The notes under the pieces are model-generated. The model was not told the origin of the DNA and searched no databases. It saw only the letters and a list, made by a program, of their open reading frames with translations. Of a stretch of DNA of 35,495 bases, positions 25,131-32,809 are shown in pieces. Source of the stretch: Mediterranea massiliensis. GTDB taxonomy: Bacteria > Bacteroidota > Bacteroidia > Bacteroidales > Bacteroidaceae. The stretch spans positions 1 through 35,495 of the forward strand of contig CATXSD010000022.1 of NCBI GenBank assembly GCA_958402075.1, written 5' to 3'. Position numbers and translations under genes: made by a program. Position 1 is the stretch's first letter. Every line of letters begins with the position of its first letter.

Positions 25131-25203
25131 CGTCTTTTTTCTGAGTTTTCCATCCCGGAAACATTTTTTATATTACCCGCCGCTTTCCTTTTGCCGCTTG
25201 GGG

Positions 25204-25239
25204 GCACGGATGCCGCGGATTTCACGGATTTTCACGGTT
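25204..25239. repeat. period-9 word tract (CACGGATTT) upstream of purB
   Basis: CACGGATGC, CGCGGATTT, CACGGATTT and TCACGGTTC follow in exact 9-base register. The word is a GC-richer relative of the CACAGATTA word in the repeats after mrp and asnS. Only one arm is present, in the spacer between purB and the AbiEii gene. Confidence 0.6.
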
Positions 25240-25275
25240 CGGGCCTGTCGCCGCCCCCTCTTCCGTCCTCTTCCA

Positions 25276-25413
25276 CCGTCATCCCGGCCTCACATCCTCC
25301 CCCGCCGTCATCCCGGCCTCACACTTCTCCCGCCGTCATCCCGGCCTCCGAGCCGGGATCCAGCACCCCGATACGTGCGTCTTCTCTGGATCCCGCATCA
25401 AGTGCGGGATGAC
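25276..25413. repeat. cluster of REP-like GTCATCCCGG palindromic elements
   Basis: CCGTCATCCCGGCCTC occurs three times (25276, 25305, 25333; spacing 29 and 28). The third copy continues into a full palindromic unit ending GGGATCCAG (25335-25363). A second full unit, starting CTGGATCCCGC and ending GCGGGATGAC, lies in opposite orientation at 25386-25413. Each unit can form a hairpin and the two are complementary to each other. This form is known from REP-like dispersed repeats in other bacterial groups. The last unit overlaps the 3' end of the AbiEii gene. Together with the period-9 tract and purB promoter it accounts for the 311-base gap. Confidence 0.75.
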
Positions 25414-26471
25414 GAAGATACGGTATCTTTTAGTGGGACTTTCCGGAATTCCTCTTGCAAAGTCTCAAGAAACTGAAGCAAATCAGCAAATTCCAAAGAT
25501 GTACCATAGATAAAGTTAGAACGCATATCGTTATAATCCGCCTCATATTTCGGAACAAGTTCTTTACTTGGGACAATCATAATAGATGATGGCAATTCCT
25601 TGTTATAATCCACATATCCGGCATGATAGAATTTCTTTCTATGCTCAACTATGTCATGGTAAAGTTTTGAGTCACCTAATGCCATGTCTTTATATTCAGT
25701 ATGATATAGCTTTTCCAAATCATAAAAGTGACGAGACATACGATAAGTTCTCGGTTCTTTCTTTTGGTATTCTTCGCAAAGCAAAAATGCCTTCTCTAAA
25801 AATGTTCTTGCAGGATTTACGGTCTTTATGGTCTGAACAATATCAGAATCCACCTCTTCATCTTTATAGACCTGTTCAACCAATGAAGATATCCGTTTCA
25901 TTTCGTATGGTTCCGTCATGGAGAGTACACTGATTTCAATCTTTACAGTCGGTTTTGCATAGGGAGCATCGCTGTTGTAGAGGGATGGATATTGAACAAA
26001 AATCACAGAGGGATCTTTATCGTGATCCACCTTCCTTAAGTTGCCATTTTCATCTTCGACCTCATTTTCAGCAAGTACAGTCACGCCCAGACCTAATTTC
26101 TCCAAATGTTCCTTGAATTCTTCTTTAAACTCGCCAAAAAGATAATCCTGCGCCTTTTCTCTGAACTTATGGATTTGGGTGTTGCTTGTACAGTTGGCAC
26201 ACAACAGATTCTTTTCTTTTATGAAAAATTCTCGGCCAAGAGCCAAGTCTATGTCCTCACTGAAACGTTCTATTATATCCCAACCTTTACTCAAACTTGT
26301 ACCGCCTTTGAAAAGCAAATACTGGGCAGCCTTCGTTTGGAACAGGGCATACAATATGGCAGTTACCCACCAATCTTTCTCTGCTGCGGCTTCATCAATG
26401 GGCTTGGTGCCAATCACACCTTGTATCATGGCCTTGCGTTCATCTATCGAAAAGTCTATCCATTTACTCAT
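25398..26471 (-). CDS. abiEii: AbiEii-family nucleotidyltransferase toxin (type IV toxin-antitoxin, abortive infection)
   Basis: A 357-residue nucleotidyltransferase. Motif I is seen as FKGGTSLSKGW (54-64) and FSEDIDLAL (70-78), with later family regions KPTVKIEISVLS and RHFYDLEKLYH. In AbiE systems of other bacteria this toxin acts by modifying nucleic acid (tRNA in studied relatives) and halts growth on phage attack. The start overlaps the upstream AbiEi gene by 8 bp, the usual coupling. The gene is AT-rich (a 60-base sample is 38% GC) against GC-rich neighbours, suggesting horizontal gain. The last residues (SSSSRT) and the stop are encoded by a REP-like repeat, so the natural C-terminus may have been replaced. 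Confidence 0.9.
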   Translation of the reverse strand: MSKWIDFSIDERKAMIQGVIGTKPIDEAAAEKDWWVTAILYALFQTKAAQYLLFKGGTSLSKGWDIIERFSEDIDLALGREFFIKEKNLLCANCTSNTQIHKFREKAQDYLFGEFKEEFKEHLEKLGLGVTVLAENEVEDENGNLRKVDHDKDPSVIFVQYPSLYNSDAPYAKPTVKIEISVLSMTEPYEMKRISSLVEQVYKDEEVDSDIVQTIKTVNPARTFLEKAFLLCEEYQKKEPRTYRMSRHFYDLEKLYHTEYKDMALGDSKLYHDIVEHRKKFYHAGYVDYNKELPSSIMIVPSKELVPKYEADYNDMRSNFIYGTSLEFADLLQFLETLQEEFRKVPLKDTVSSSSRT

Positions 26472-27078
26472 TGGTACGGCTTGTTTTGAGGTTTCTTTTT
26501 ACAATTTGTCTTACCCATACCGGGGCCAACAATAAATCATGTTCCATTGTCTCAGTTTCTTGTGTTTCAGAGAGCAGTTGAGCTATTCTGTTTTCCACAG
26601 CTTCAGTCATATTAGCCTCTCCGATACTACGAAGAGCCTGAACCAATTCCGGCATCAGTTTTCCTTTGTAGGCAAAATTTCTTGGGACCCCATGTTTTAA
26701 TGTGACGGTTCTATTTCCCAATTTCAGTTTTCTTGGAGTACCGGATGTTATGAAACATACATTCATTGGGACTTGTGTAGAGAATCCCAATCGATTGGCT
26801 GCGGTCTCACCCGTAGGAAATACAATCGCCTTGTCTCTCTTGGCAATCTCCGTTACAAGCTCATAGGCAGAAGGATATACCACTCCAAATCGTGTTTTTT
26901 TAGCCTTCACATATATACCTTTGGCTATTCTTGTAATCAGCCCCTCTTTCTCAAATTGAGCAAGAAGTTTGGTTACATATTCCACATTATATTGAGGGAA
27001 TGTAGACACAAAAAACACCGTCCCATATCGTGCGCGGACCAGCTTCGACTTAATCTTATGTTCTACAGTATTTTGCAT
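26464..27078 (-). CDS. abiEi: AbiEi-family antitoxin and autoregulator (DUF6088-type)
   Basis: A 204-residue antitoxin. An N-terminal winged-helix region (about 15-60, FFVSTFPQYNVEYVTKLLAQF then EKEGLITRIAKGIYVK) is followed by the AbiEi antitoxin fold. That fold carries IVFPTGETAANRLGFSTQVP and the strand run VCFITSGTPRKLKLGNRTVTLKH. In studied AbiE systems the N-terminal domain represses the operon by binding inverted repeats and the C-terminal domain counters the toxin. It is the first gene of the two-gene unit, with a clear promoter and palindrome upstream. Base composition is AT-rich like its partner. Confidence 0.88.
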   Translation of the reverse strand: MQNTVEHKIKSKLVRARYGTVFFVSTFPQYNVEYVTKLLAQFEKEGLITRIAKGIYVKAKKTRFGVVYPSAYELVTEIAKRDKAIVFPTGETAANRLGFSTQVPMNVCFITSGTPRKLKLGNRTVTLKHGVPRNFAYKGKLMPELVQALRSIGEANMTEAVENRIAQLLSETQETETMEHDLLLAPVWVRQIVKRNLKTSRTNE

Positions 27079-27100
27079 ATCATCATTACGTCATTTTCAA

Positions 27101-27160
27101 GTCGGAATAAAAACGTTTTTTTCCGACCACAAATATATTAAAATACCGCAAAACAGCAAA
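27101..27160 (-). promoter_or_regulatory. abiE promoter with operator-like palindrome over the start site
   Basis: On the minus strand TTTG (27157-27160), then 19 bases, then TATATTTG (27130-27137) is a perfect Bacteroides promoter. Immediately downstream, 27101-27127 is a near-perfect palindrome: arms GTCGGAA and TTCCGAC with an inner AAAAACGTTTTT. It covers the expected start of transcription and lies 22 bases before the abiEi ATG, the right place for autorepression by AbiEi. Confidence 0.75.
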
Positions 27161-27234
27161 AGAATCCATTCTTTATTCCATTACACTTATACTTTTTACT
27201 CTGAAAGCAGAAAAAACTTATTTTTTAAAAGAAA

Positions 27235-27267
27235 CCCGCCATTGATGCAAACCTTATCCATGACGGG
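27235..27267 (-). terminator. imperfect hairpin with T-rich flank upstream of abiE
   Basis: CCCGCCATTGAT (27235-27246) pairs with ATCCATGACGGG (27256-27267) at 10 of 12 positions. On the minus strand it is followed by TTTCTTTTAAAAAA. It may be a second terminator stopping readthrough from the fimbrial operon into abiE. The stretch 27161-27234 holds only AT-rich DNA with nothing I can name. Confidence 0.4.
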
Positions 27268-27315
27268 CTACTGGCTATCTTCTGATTCTTATTTCGGACT
27301 CACATTAAAGTAGGT

Positions 27316-27363
27316 AGTTAGCGCGCTAAAGTCCATAGTTAGCGCGCCAAAGTCCATAGTTAG
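27316..27363. repeat. 21-bp tandem repeat with a central TTAGCGCGCTAA palindrome
   Basis: AGTTAGCGCGCTAAAGTCCAT (27316-27336) is followed by a copy with one change (27337-27357) and a partial third (AGTTAGC from 27358). The unit contains TTAGCGCGCTAA, a perfect 12-base palindrome in the first copy. Position is between the fimbrial operon terminator and abiE. The period of 21 is three times seven, though I see no clear heptads inside. Confidence 0.7.
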
Positions 27364-27383
27364 CCGGCGGAATGTGGCACTTG

Positions 27384-27423
27384 GGGAAAAAACAAGCCAC
27401 ACGGCCCGAAGGCCGCGTGGCTT
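27384..27423 (-). terminator. intrinsic terminator of the fimbrial operon
   Basis: AAGCCACACGGCC (27394-27406) and GGCCGCGTGGCTT (27411-27423) form a 13-bp stem with one mismatch and a CGAA loop. On the minus strand it is followed by TTGTTTTTTCC. It lies about 110 bases after the last gene of the fimbrial unit. Another GC-rich hairpin (27469-27493, CCTCCCTGCTT with AAGCGGGAGG) lies between it and the gene. Confidence 0.75.
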
Positions 27424-27535
27424 GACAAACAAAACAAACAATTGCTTGTTGCGTTAACAAGCATGTGCCCTCCCTGCTTCGCCAAGCGGGAGGATGGAGC
27501 CGCCTCACGGCGTATTCTCCCTGCTTCCGGCAGCC

Positions 27536-28504
27536 TCAGCCTTCCTGCTGCAAGGCTGCACGTATCTGTTCGTAGGCTGCATCCTTCAGCAGCACTGTTT
27601 TCTTTCCATCCAGCAGGTAGAGCGAGGGCATGGCCTTCAGGTCGTAGAGCGCCCCCAGCTTCACCGCCTCGCGGTCGGTGCCCACCGTCCAGCCCCGGGG
27701 CATGTCAGTCAGGGCCTTGCGCCACGCTTCTTCGTTGCCTTCGGTATAGACGGCCAACACGCTCAGCCGGCCACTCTGCACCGCTGCGGCCAGCGACGCA
27801 TCGGCAGCCATCTGCCGCAGCACTTCGTGGCACGACTCACATTCGGGGTCGTAGAACACCAGCAGCAGGCGGTCGTTCTTCGCGGGCGTGGCGGCCAGCG
27901 TGTGGCGCGTGCCGTCGGGCAGGTAGTAGGTGAAGTCCGTGGCCCGGTCGCCCGGGTTGTTGCGCTTCACCAGCTCCAGCTTGAACTGATACGACGAGCG
28001 CACGGCGTCCGTCTGCGGCAGCACGCCGAGCATGGTCTCCAGATACAGCCCGTAGAGCGCCTCGTTGTAGAAAGGCGAGTTGGGGTTGAAGAGATAGTCG
28101 TCCGCCGTTTGGGTCAGAACCCGTCGGGCATGTGCCTCCCCGATGAAGCCTGCGCACCAGTTCTTCAGGCTCTCGCGTGCCAGTTCCTCCGGCGTAGTGC
28201 CGTCCAGCAGCAGGGCGATGAAGTTCACGAAGCCCTGCTCCGTCACGTCGCGGTTGTTCACCAGGGTGGTATCGGCGAAGCTGAATTGGTCCCAGTAGTG
28301 GGTGAGCAGCCAGGCTTTGCGTGCTTCCGGTTCCGTCAGAGTAACGGGGATTTCGGGAAAGGGAAACTGTAAAGAAGAAATGGTATCTTGCTCGACAATT
28401 ATTCCTTCCGTATCAGAAACGACTGACTGACTTTTTCCTGCCTGACAAGAAAACAAGTAAAAGCTACACAACCCAAGCCCGAAAACTATCTTTTTATTCC
28501 ACAT
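27536..28504 (-). CDS. thioredoxin-like lipoprotein (DUF5106-type)
   Basis: A 322-residue envelope protein. The N-terminus (MWNKKIVFGLGLCSFYLFSC) is a lipoprotein signal with Cys20 as lipidation site. The first 185 residues resemble DUF5106 (helical; TPEELARESLKNW, FYNEALYGLYLETMLG). From about 186 a thioredoxin fold follows, with the redox pair Cys222-Cys225 in YDPECESCHEV and the cis-Pro Pro293 in KAMPSLYLLD. Such proteins are thought to be periplasmic thiol oxidoreductases of the TlpA/ResA kind. It is only 13 bp downstream of the DUF4906 gene on the same strand, but its high GC is unlike that gene's. It may therefore be an older resident that now trails the fimbrial operon. Confidence 0.8.
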   Translation of the reverse strand: MWNKKIVFGLGLCSFYLFSCQAGKSQSVVSDTEGIIVEQDTISSLQFPFPEIPVTLTEPEARKAWLLTHYWDQFSFADTTLVNNRDVTEQGFVNFIALLLDGTTPEELARESLKNWCAGFIGEAHARRVLTQTADDYLFNPNSPFYNEALYGLYLETMLGVLPQTDAVRSSYQFKLELVKRNNPGDRATDFTYYLPDGTRHTLAATPAKNDRLLLVFYDPECESCHEVLRQMAADASLAAAVQSGRLSVLAVYTEGNEEAWRKALTDMPRGWTVGTDREAVKLGALYDLKAMPSLYLLDGKKTVLLKDAAYEQIRAALQQEG

Positions 28505-28517
28505 TCAATTTTATTTT

Positions 28518-31500
28518 TTATTGTTCACCTGGCTCAACATCACGAACGCAACGAACTTTCACTGCTTGTGAAGCATTATCTATTAACCGCAAATTACCAC
28601 GATCGTAAGCAAAGCCGGCACGATTATTTCCATAACCCGTATGATTCTTCCATCCAAAACCCGTTTTTGCCATATACATCCAACTCTCAGAGCCATCAGA
28701 AAATAAATCGGGGAAAGTTGTATACATCAGCATCAATTCGCGTTGATTAGGAATACGATATCCGGTTGGACATGGAGCGCCATTGCTTTCACTCGTATAA
28801 TAATCTGTCCATTTTCCGTTTTCACTGATATCTACCCCCTGCCACGAAAACCTCGGAGCTTCTGGATATATAGCTTTATCACCGTCTACCTTAACAAGTA
28901 CCGCAAACTTATCATATGGTCTGTTATTGCGGCTTCTCTCAGTAACATCATTATTCGGTAATGGTTGTCCAACTAAAATTGAACGTCTTGTATTACGCTC
29001 CAAACGTGTCACATCAATCCAATGTTCCGTATAAGTTTTTTGATTCCATCCCGTTACAACTGTCCTTGTCTTATTTTCAGTAGGGATTACATAATCTGCC
29101 GGCGTATCAGATATATGATTTAAACTTAATCCTAAATTACGCACACAACGATAATATCTTTTAAATTCCTCTTCAGTCGTTTGAATAGTTCCATCTGCAT
29201 TCTTATTATCCCCTCCCTCTCTATATTGTCCACGAGAGGCCCCTTCTTCCGCCCAAATTACCCATGGGCTATTGGAAGAATTACTAAAATAAGTACTACT
29301 TGCCACATGAACATAAGGAATGAGTTCTTCACCTTGAGGATCAAGCGGAAATAATTTAGCATTCGGAACGGCTTCTTCACCTATCCACAAATCTGTCAAT
29401 TGGTCAACTGAAGCTAAGTACCAACGGATTTCATTTTCATCTATAACATTATTACCGTTCAAATCCCGATTCCGACCAATGCATGCATACCAGATAGAAT
29501 TATACCCACTCTGTAACTTACCATATTCATCCTCATCCAATGACAATACGGCTGTCCACGCTAATTTTCCAATTTCACCTCCCTTTCTTAAAAAGTTCAA
29601 CTGATTTTTTCGTCCATTATCTGGTGTATTCGGATAATTATCTGAAGTTCTATCATATTCTCCAATTGACAAAACATCATCTGTTTCCATCAAAGACTCT
29701 GTGCCCCAAGCTGTCTTTACATCACTGGTAGGGTCATAAAATGTATATACCGGACGCTGAGAGAATGTTATTACACTTTCTGCCCAAGACGAATTACCAT
29801 CAGGACTGTACTCTGCCCCCGCCTCACAAATATGCAACATACGATTCTCGCCATTCACTACATCTTTCCACAACAACAAATCCGGATCATCGTCTTGCAC
29901 GGCATCAGGTTCCTCATAAAAGACTTCTGTTGGCTTATATTTATAAATATATTCGTCAATATAAGCTGTAATTGTAACTGTCGCATCGTCTGCGGAAGAA
30001 GCATTACCCTTGTCATCCAAGAAGATTTGAGAATTCGTTTTATTGGCTTCCACATACAAATGATTCAACAACTGATTCACATCATACAGCTTTACAGTTT
30101 TTTTATAATATGAACTGGTTATTCCATCACCGCCAAAAGCCGGTGCAGGATTATCGTCTCCACTTCCTCCACTGTATGCTGAATAACCGGGATATTTCAC
30201 ATATACATGACTCGCACTAGTAAGATCTACGCACTCAGCATTAATGGCAAATTGCACCCATTTGTAATCATTCAAGGTTAAATCTGTCCGTAATCCCTCT
30301 ACATTAGCCAATTGCGTTTCATCAATAATCACATCACCAACTCCATCCAAAAAATAATCCCTATTAAAAGCCTTCAAGCCACTCTGAAACGGCGTGCTGA
30401 CAGCCCAAGACAAACCGCTCAATACCGCTTCCCGAGTCAATGAAAACTTTTGTCGACCATAATGTGCATCTATATCCTTCACTTCACCTCCACCAACTAT
30501 GACATCACCTTCAGCACCCGGACGTTCTTCTCTGTCTTCTTTAACTTCCACTTCCAGCGAATTCAACCCGGTAATAGTCACATAATATCTATACCACACA
30601 TTACGTTCCGTATCATAATTATTCACCAGATCAACATCATTTGCATCATTACCCGTACTTCCCAGATGAACCGTATAACATACATTTGCATTATAGAATT
30701 TCTGTATTCCATCTTCCGTAGCAGTATATGTCAAGGTTCCATAAATTTTTACGTAAGTAGAATTTTTATTAGCAAACAGGAAATCTCCAGCTACATATTC
30801 TTGTCCTGGTTTAGAACCATCAGGCTTTTCTGTTTCACTTTCCTCTCTTTTCTCACGCAAAGCATACAAAGACTCAGTCTTATACGTTTTATCATCTCCC
30901 TCTTTTATAAGCACCTCTGCATTTTTCCTATTCTCAAGAAGATAAAACTCAAAAAAATCATACTCGTTATAGTCATCATCAGTTCCTTCAAATTCAGAAT
31001 CCGTATCAAAATAATTACGAGCCTGTGCAGCCTCCATCGAAGCAAAACCATTATCATAATCCACATTACGAGGCACTAAATAAGAAGCTTGAGGAATTTG
31101 TTCAACCGTGTAATATTTAGGTTCAAACTTCATATCTGGATATGCGGAATTTTCTGCCTTCACAAAAAATGAAATTCGTGCATCTAAACGTTGAAGTTCA
31201 ATTTCTGTAATTCCACTTAAGATTCTACCTGTTTCATCAATTGCAATATCTGAAGTACCATCATTAGCCTTCAGCTGTCCAAGCATTAAGAATCCCATTC
31301 GTTCTGTATTCAATGGGTTTACCAACTTTGTTGTAAGATTTAAAAATTCATCATAAGTTGTTACATCATCCAATGCTGTTTTATTTAAAGTACCTACACC
31401 CGAATTGACATTAGCAATAGCATACAATTGTATTCCGGTACCAGATTTAATATCAAGCTGGTCAATGTTTCCGTTCTCTATACCATTCACATTATCCCTG

Positions 31501-31757
31501 AAATCCCGCGCCCATACATCTTGACCATGGAAAGCTATAATATACAAAGAATTTACAGTATTTTCCAAAGTAGAAGAAGAAGCACTACGAGTAGAAATTC
31601 TACTCTTCTCAACATTAAAATTCAACGTAATCTTTACAGGTACACCTTCTACAACGTCGTATTGGGTTTTCTGAACGATATCTTCATCTGTACACGCAGC
31701 AAGCATACTTAAGAATATGCTTGCCATAATCCAATGTAATATATTCATTCTTTTCAT
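28518..31757 (-). CDS. large fimbrial tip-type lipoprotein (DUF4906)
   Basis: A 1079-residue surface protein. The signal peptide ends in a lipobox (FLSMLAAC, Cys22), followed by acidic TDED. A first fimbrillin-like beta domain (about 40-250) has the processing-site pattern ISTRS at Arg57. The central part (about 400-800) fits DUF4906. The C-terminus (about 930-1079) has the pattern GAPCPTGYRIPNQRELMLMY then VKVRCVRD, resembling the FISUMP/major paralogous domain. In related type V fimbriae such large accessory proteins sit at the tip and bind matrix or partner cells. It is strongly AT-rich (a 60-base sample is 33% GC) and follows the minor fimbrillin after 18 bp. Specificity is unknown. Confidence 0.82.
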   Translation of the reverse strand: MKRMNILHWIMASIFLSMLAACTDEDIVQKTQYDVVEGVPVKITLNFNVEKSRISTRSASSSTLENTVNSLYIIAFHGQDVWARDFRDNVNGIENGNIDQLDIKSGTGIQLYAIANVNSGVGTLNKTALDDVTTYDEFLNLTTKLVNPLNTERMGFLMLGQLKANDGTSDIAIDETGRILSGITEIELQRLDARISFFVKAENSAYPDMKFEPKYYTVEQIPQASYLVPRNVDYDNGFASMEAAQARNYFDTDSEFEGTDDDYNEYDFFEFYLLENRKNAEVLIKEGDDKTYKTESLYALREKREESETEKPDGSKPGQEYVAGDFLFANKNSTYVKIYGTLTYTATEDGIQKFYNANVCYTVHLGSTGNDANDVDLVNNYDTERNVWYRYYVTITGLNSLEVEVKEDREERPGAEGDVIVGGGEVKDIDAHYGRQKFSLTREAVLSGLSWAVSTPFQSGLKAFNRDYFLDGVGDVIIDETQLANVEGLRTDLTLNDYKWVQFAINAECVDLTSASHVYVKYPGYSAYSGGSGDDNPAPAFGGDGITSSYYKKTVKLYDVNQLLNHLYVEANKTNSQIFLDDKGNASSADDATVTITAYIDEYIYKYKPTEVFYEEPDAVQDDDPDLLLWKDVVNGENRMLHICEAGAEYSPDGNSSWAESVITFSQRPVYTFYDPTSDVKTAWGTESLMETDDVLSIGEYDRTSDNYPNTPDNGRKNQLNFLRKGGEIGKLAWTAVLSLDEDEYGKLQSGYNSIWYACIGRNRDLNGNNVIDENEIRWYLASVDQLTDLWIGEEAVPNAKLFPLDPQGEELIPYVHVASSTYFSNSSNSPWVIWAEEGASRGQYREGGDNKNADGTIQTTEEEFKRYYRCVRNLGLSLNHISDTPADYVIPTENKTRTVVTGWNQKTYTEHWIDVTRLERNTRRSILVGQPLPNNDVTERSRNNRPYDKFAVLVKVDGDKAIYPEAPRFSWQGVDISENGKWTDYYTSESNGAPCPTGYRIPNQRELMLMYTTFPDLFSDGSESWMYMAKTGFGWKNHTGYGNNRAGFAYDRGNLRLIDNASQAVKVRCVRDVEPGEQ

Positions 31758-31775
31758 ATTCCACGACCTTTCTGT

Positions 31776-32783
31776 TTAATCAAATGAAGGGACAGTATTA
31801 CTACTCTTTTGCCAATCCACAACCTTCCAAGTCAAATTAATATGGGTATCAACAGCCTCTTTATACAGCCTTATGTTGATTTTCAACTCCTGCCCACGAT
31901 CCAATCCTATAATTGAAGGCATTTTTAATTCCCTGCTATCAGAATCATTTAACGTAGCAGTCAATATATATCCATTATTCAAAGATGAATTCTGCCCCGG
32001 GAACAAATATACAGGCGGATAATCATGTACCATTGGAACCGTTTCTGTACCAGCCAAGATTGTCATTCTTGACCATGTTATATTCCCATAAGTAACGTCA
32101 GTCGGTACATAGATAGTCCCGTCATTATCTTCACCATTAAACAAAAATCCCTTATCTGGTTTTGCTCCAACAATCTTTACATCAGAAAGAGTTTGTGCTT
32201 CACCTGTCTCATTACTAAAAGATAATGATACCTTAGCCACTACAAATTCCAACTGCATTGTTTTCTTTTGAATGACACTGCCTTCTTGCGGTATCTCAAC
32301 CGTAATTGATTTCTTAGCAGTTTGAGGAATCAAGTTAGAAGAAGAGGATAAGGTTATCTCAACAGGCAAATCATTCAAACTGGTAATTTGAGTTGGCCAA
32401 TTAGCAATTCCTGCTTCATTCGCAATCGCATAAAAATCAAAGGTTCTATCTGTTTCATCTTCTGTTACCAGTTCACCGAATGTAACCGTCTTATACCTTT
32501 GGCCATTTTCATACTCACTAAAATCCCCCTCATCATAATATTCATTGTACAAGATTCTATCACCCTTCGCCACAATCACTCGCAACGTCTTCATCCGCTC
32601 ATTCTCAGCTAATTGACTACCAATCACCGTCGTTTCACTTTCGGCACGTGTCGTGAACGTCACCGTCACCGTGGCTTTATCTTTCGGAGCGTAATCATCC
32701 TTGATGCACGACACGGGAAGCAGGGCCAGCAGCAGAAGCCACCCGGCCAGATGTACCCTGTATTTCTTTGTCAATTTCCTCAT
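31776..32783 (-). CDS. fimbrillin-family minor subunit lipoprotein
   Basis: A 335-residue lipoprotein with signal HLAGWLLLLALLPVSC (Cys26) and the acidic CIKDD motif next to it. After a first strand (ATVTVTFTTR) an Arg46-Ala47 site resembles the Arg-protease cleavage site of type V fimbrillins. The rest is beta-rich, with typical fimbrillin features: LRVIVAKGDRILYN, FDFYAIANEAGI and a C-terminal INIRLYKEAVDTHINLTWKV then VDWQ. It lies between the FimB/Mfa2 anchor and the DUF4906 protein, so an accessory or tip-adaptor subunit (in the manner of FimC/Mfa3) is likely. The first 143 bases are 54% GC by hand count while later parts are about 40%, a sharp change near the cleavage site. Confidence 0.75.
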   Translation of the reverse strand: MRKLTKKYRVHLAGWLLLLALLPVSCIKDDYAPKDKATVTVTFTTRAESETTVIGSQLAENERMKTLRVIVAKGDRILYNEYYDEGDFSEYENGQRYKTVTFGELVTEDETDRTFDFYAIANEAGIANWPTQITSLNDLPVEITLSSSSNLIPQTAKKSITVEIPQEGSVIQKKTMQLEFVVAKVSLSFSNETGEAQTLSDVKIVGAKPDKGFLFNGEDNDGTIYVPTDVTYGNITWSRMTILAGTETVPMVHDYPPVYLFPGQNSSLNNGYILTATLNDSDSRELKMPSIIGLDRGQELKINIRLYKEAVDTHINLTWKVVDWQKSSNTVPSFD

Positions 32784-32809
32784 AGTTAAAAAAAGACCTC
32801 CCTTCTACA

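Noticed and set aside
25276..25363. Possible CRISPR array, because of three near-identical cores at 28-29 base spacing
   Set aside because: The cores are only 16 bases, the intervening 12-13 bases are similar to each other and not unique spacers, and no cas gene is near. REP-like repetition fits better.
25105..25476. A plus-strand frame through the REP-like cluster
   Set aside because: The Pro/Arg/Ser-rich translation comes from the GTCATCCCGG repeats and period-9 tract; repeat DNA explains it fully.
27326..27508. A 60-codon minus-strand frame after the thioredoxin-like gene
   Set aside because: It runs through the terminator hairpins and the 21-bp tandem repeat and has no homology or start-site support.
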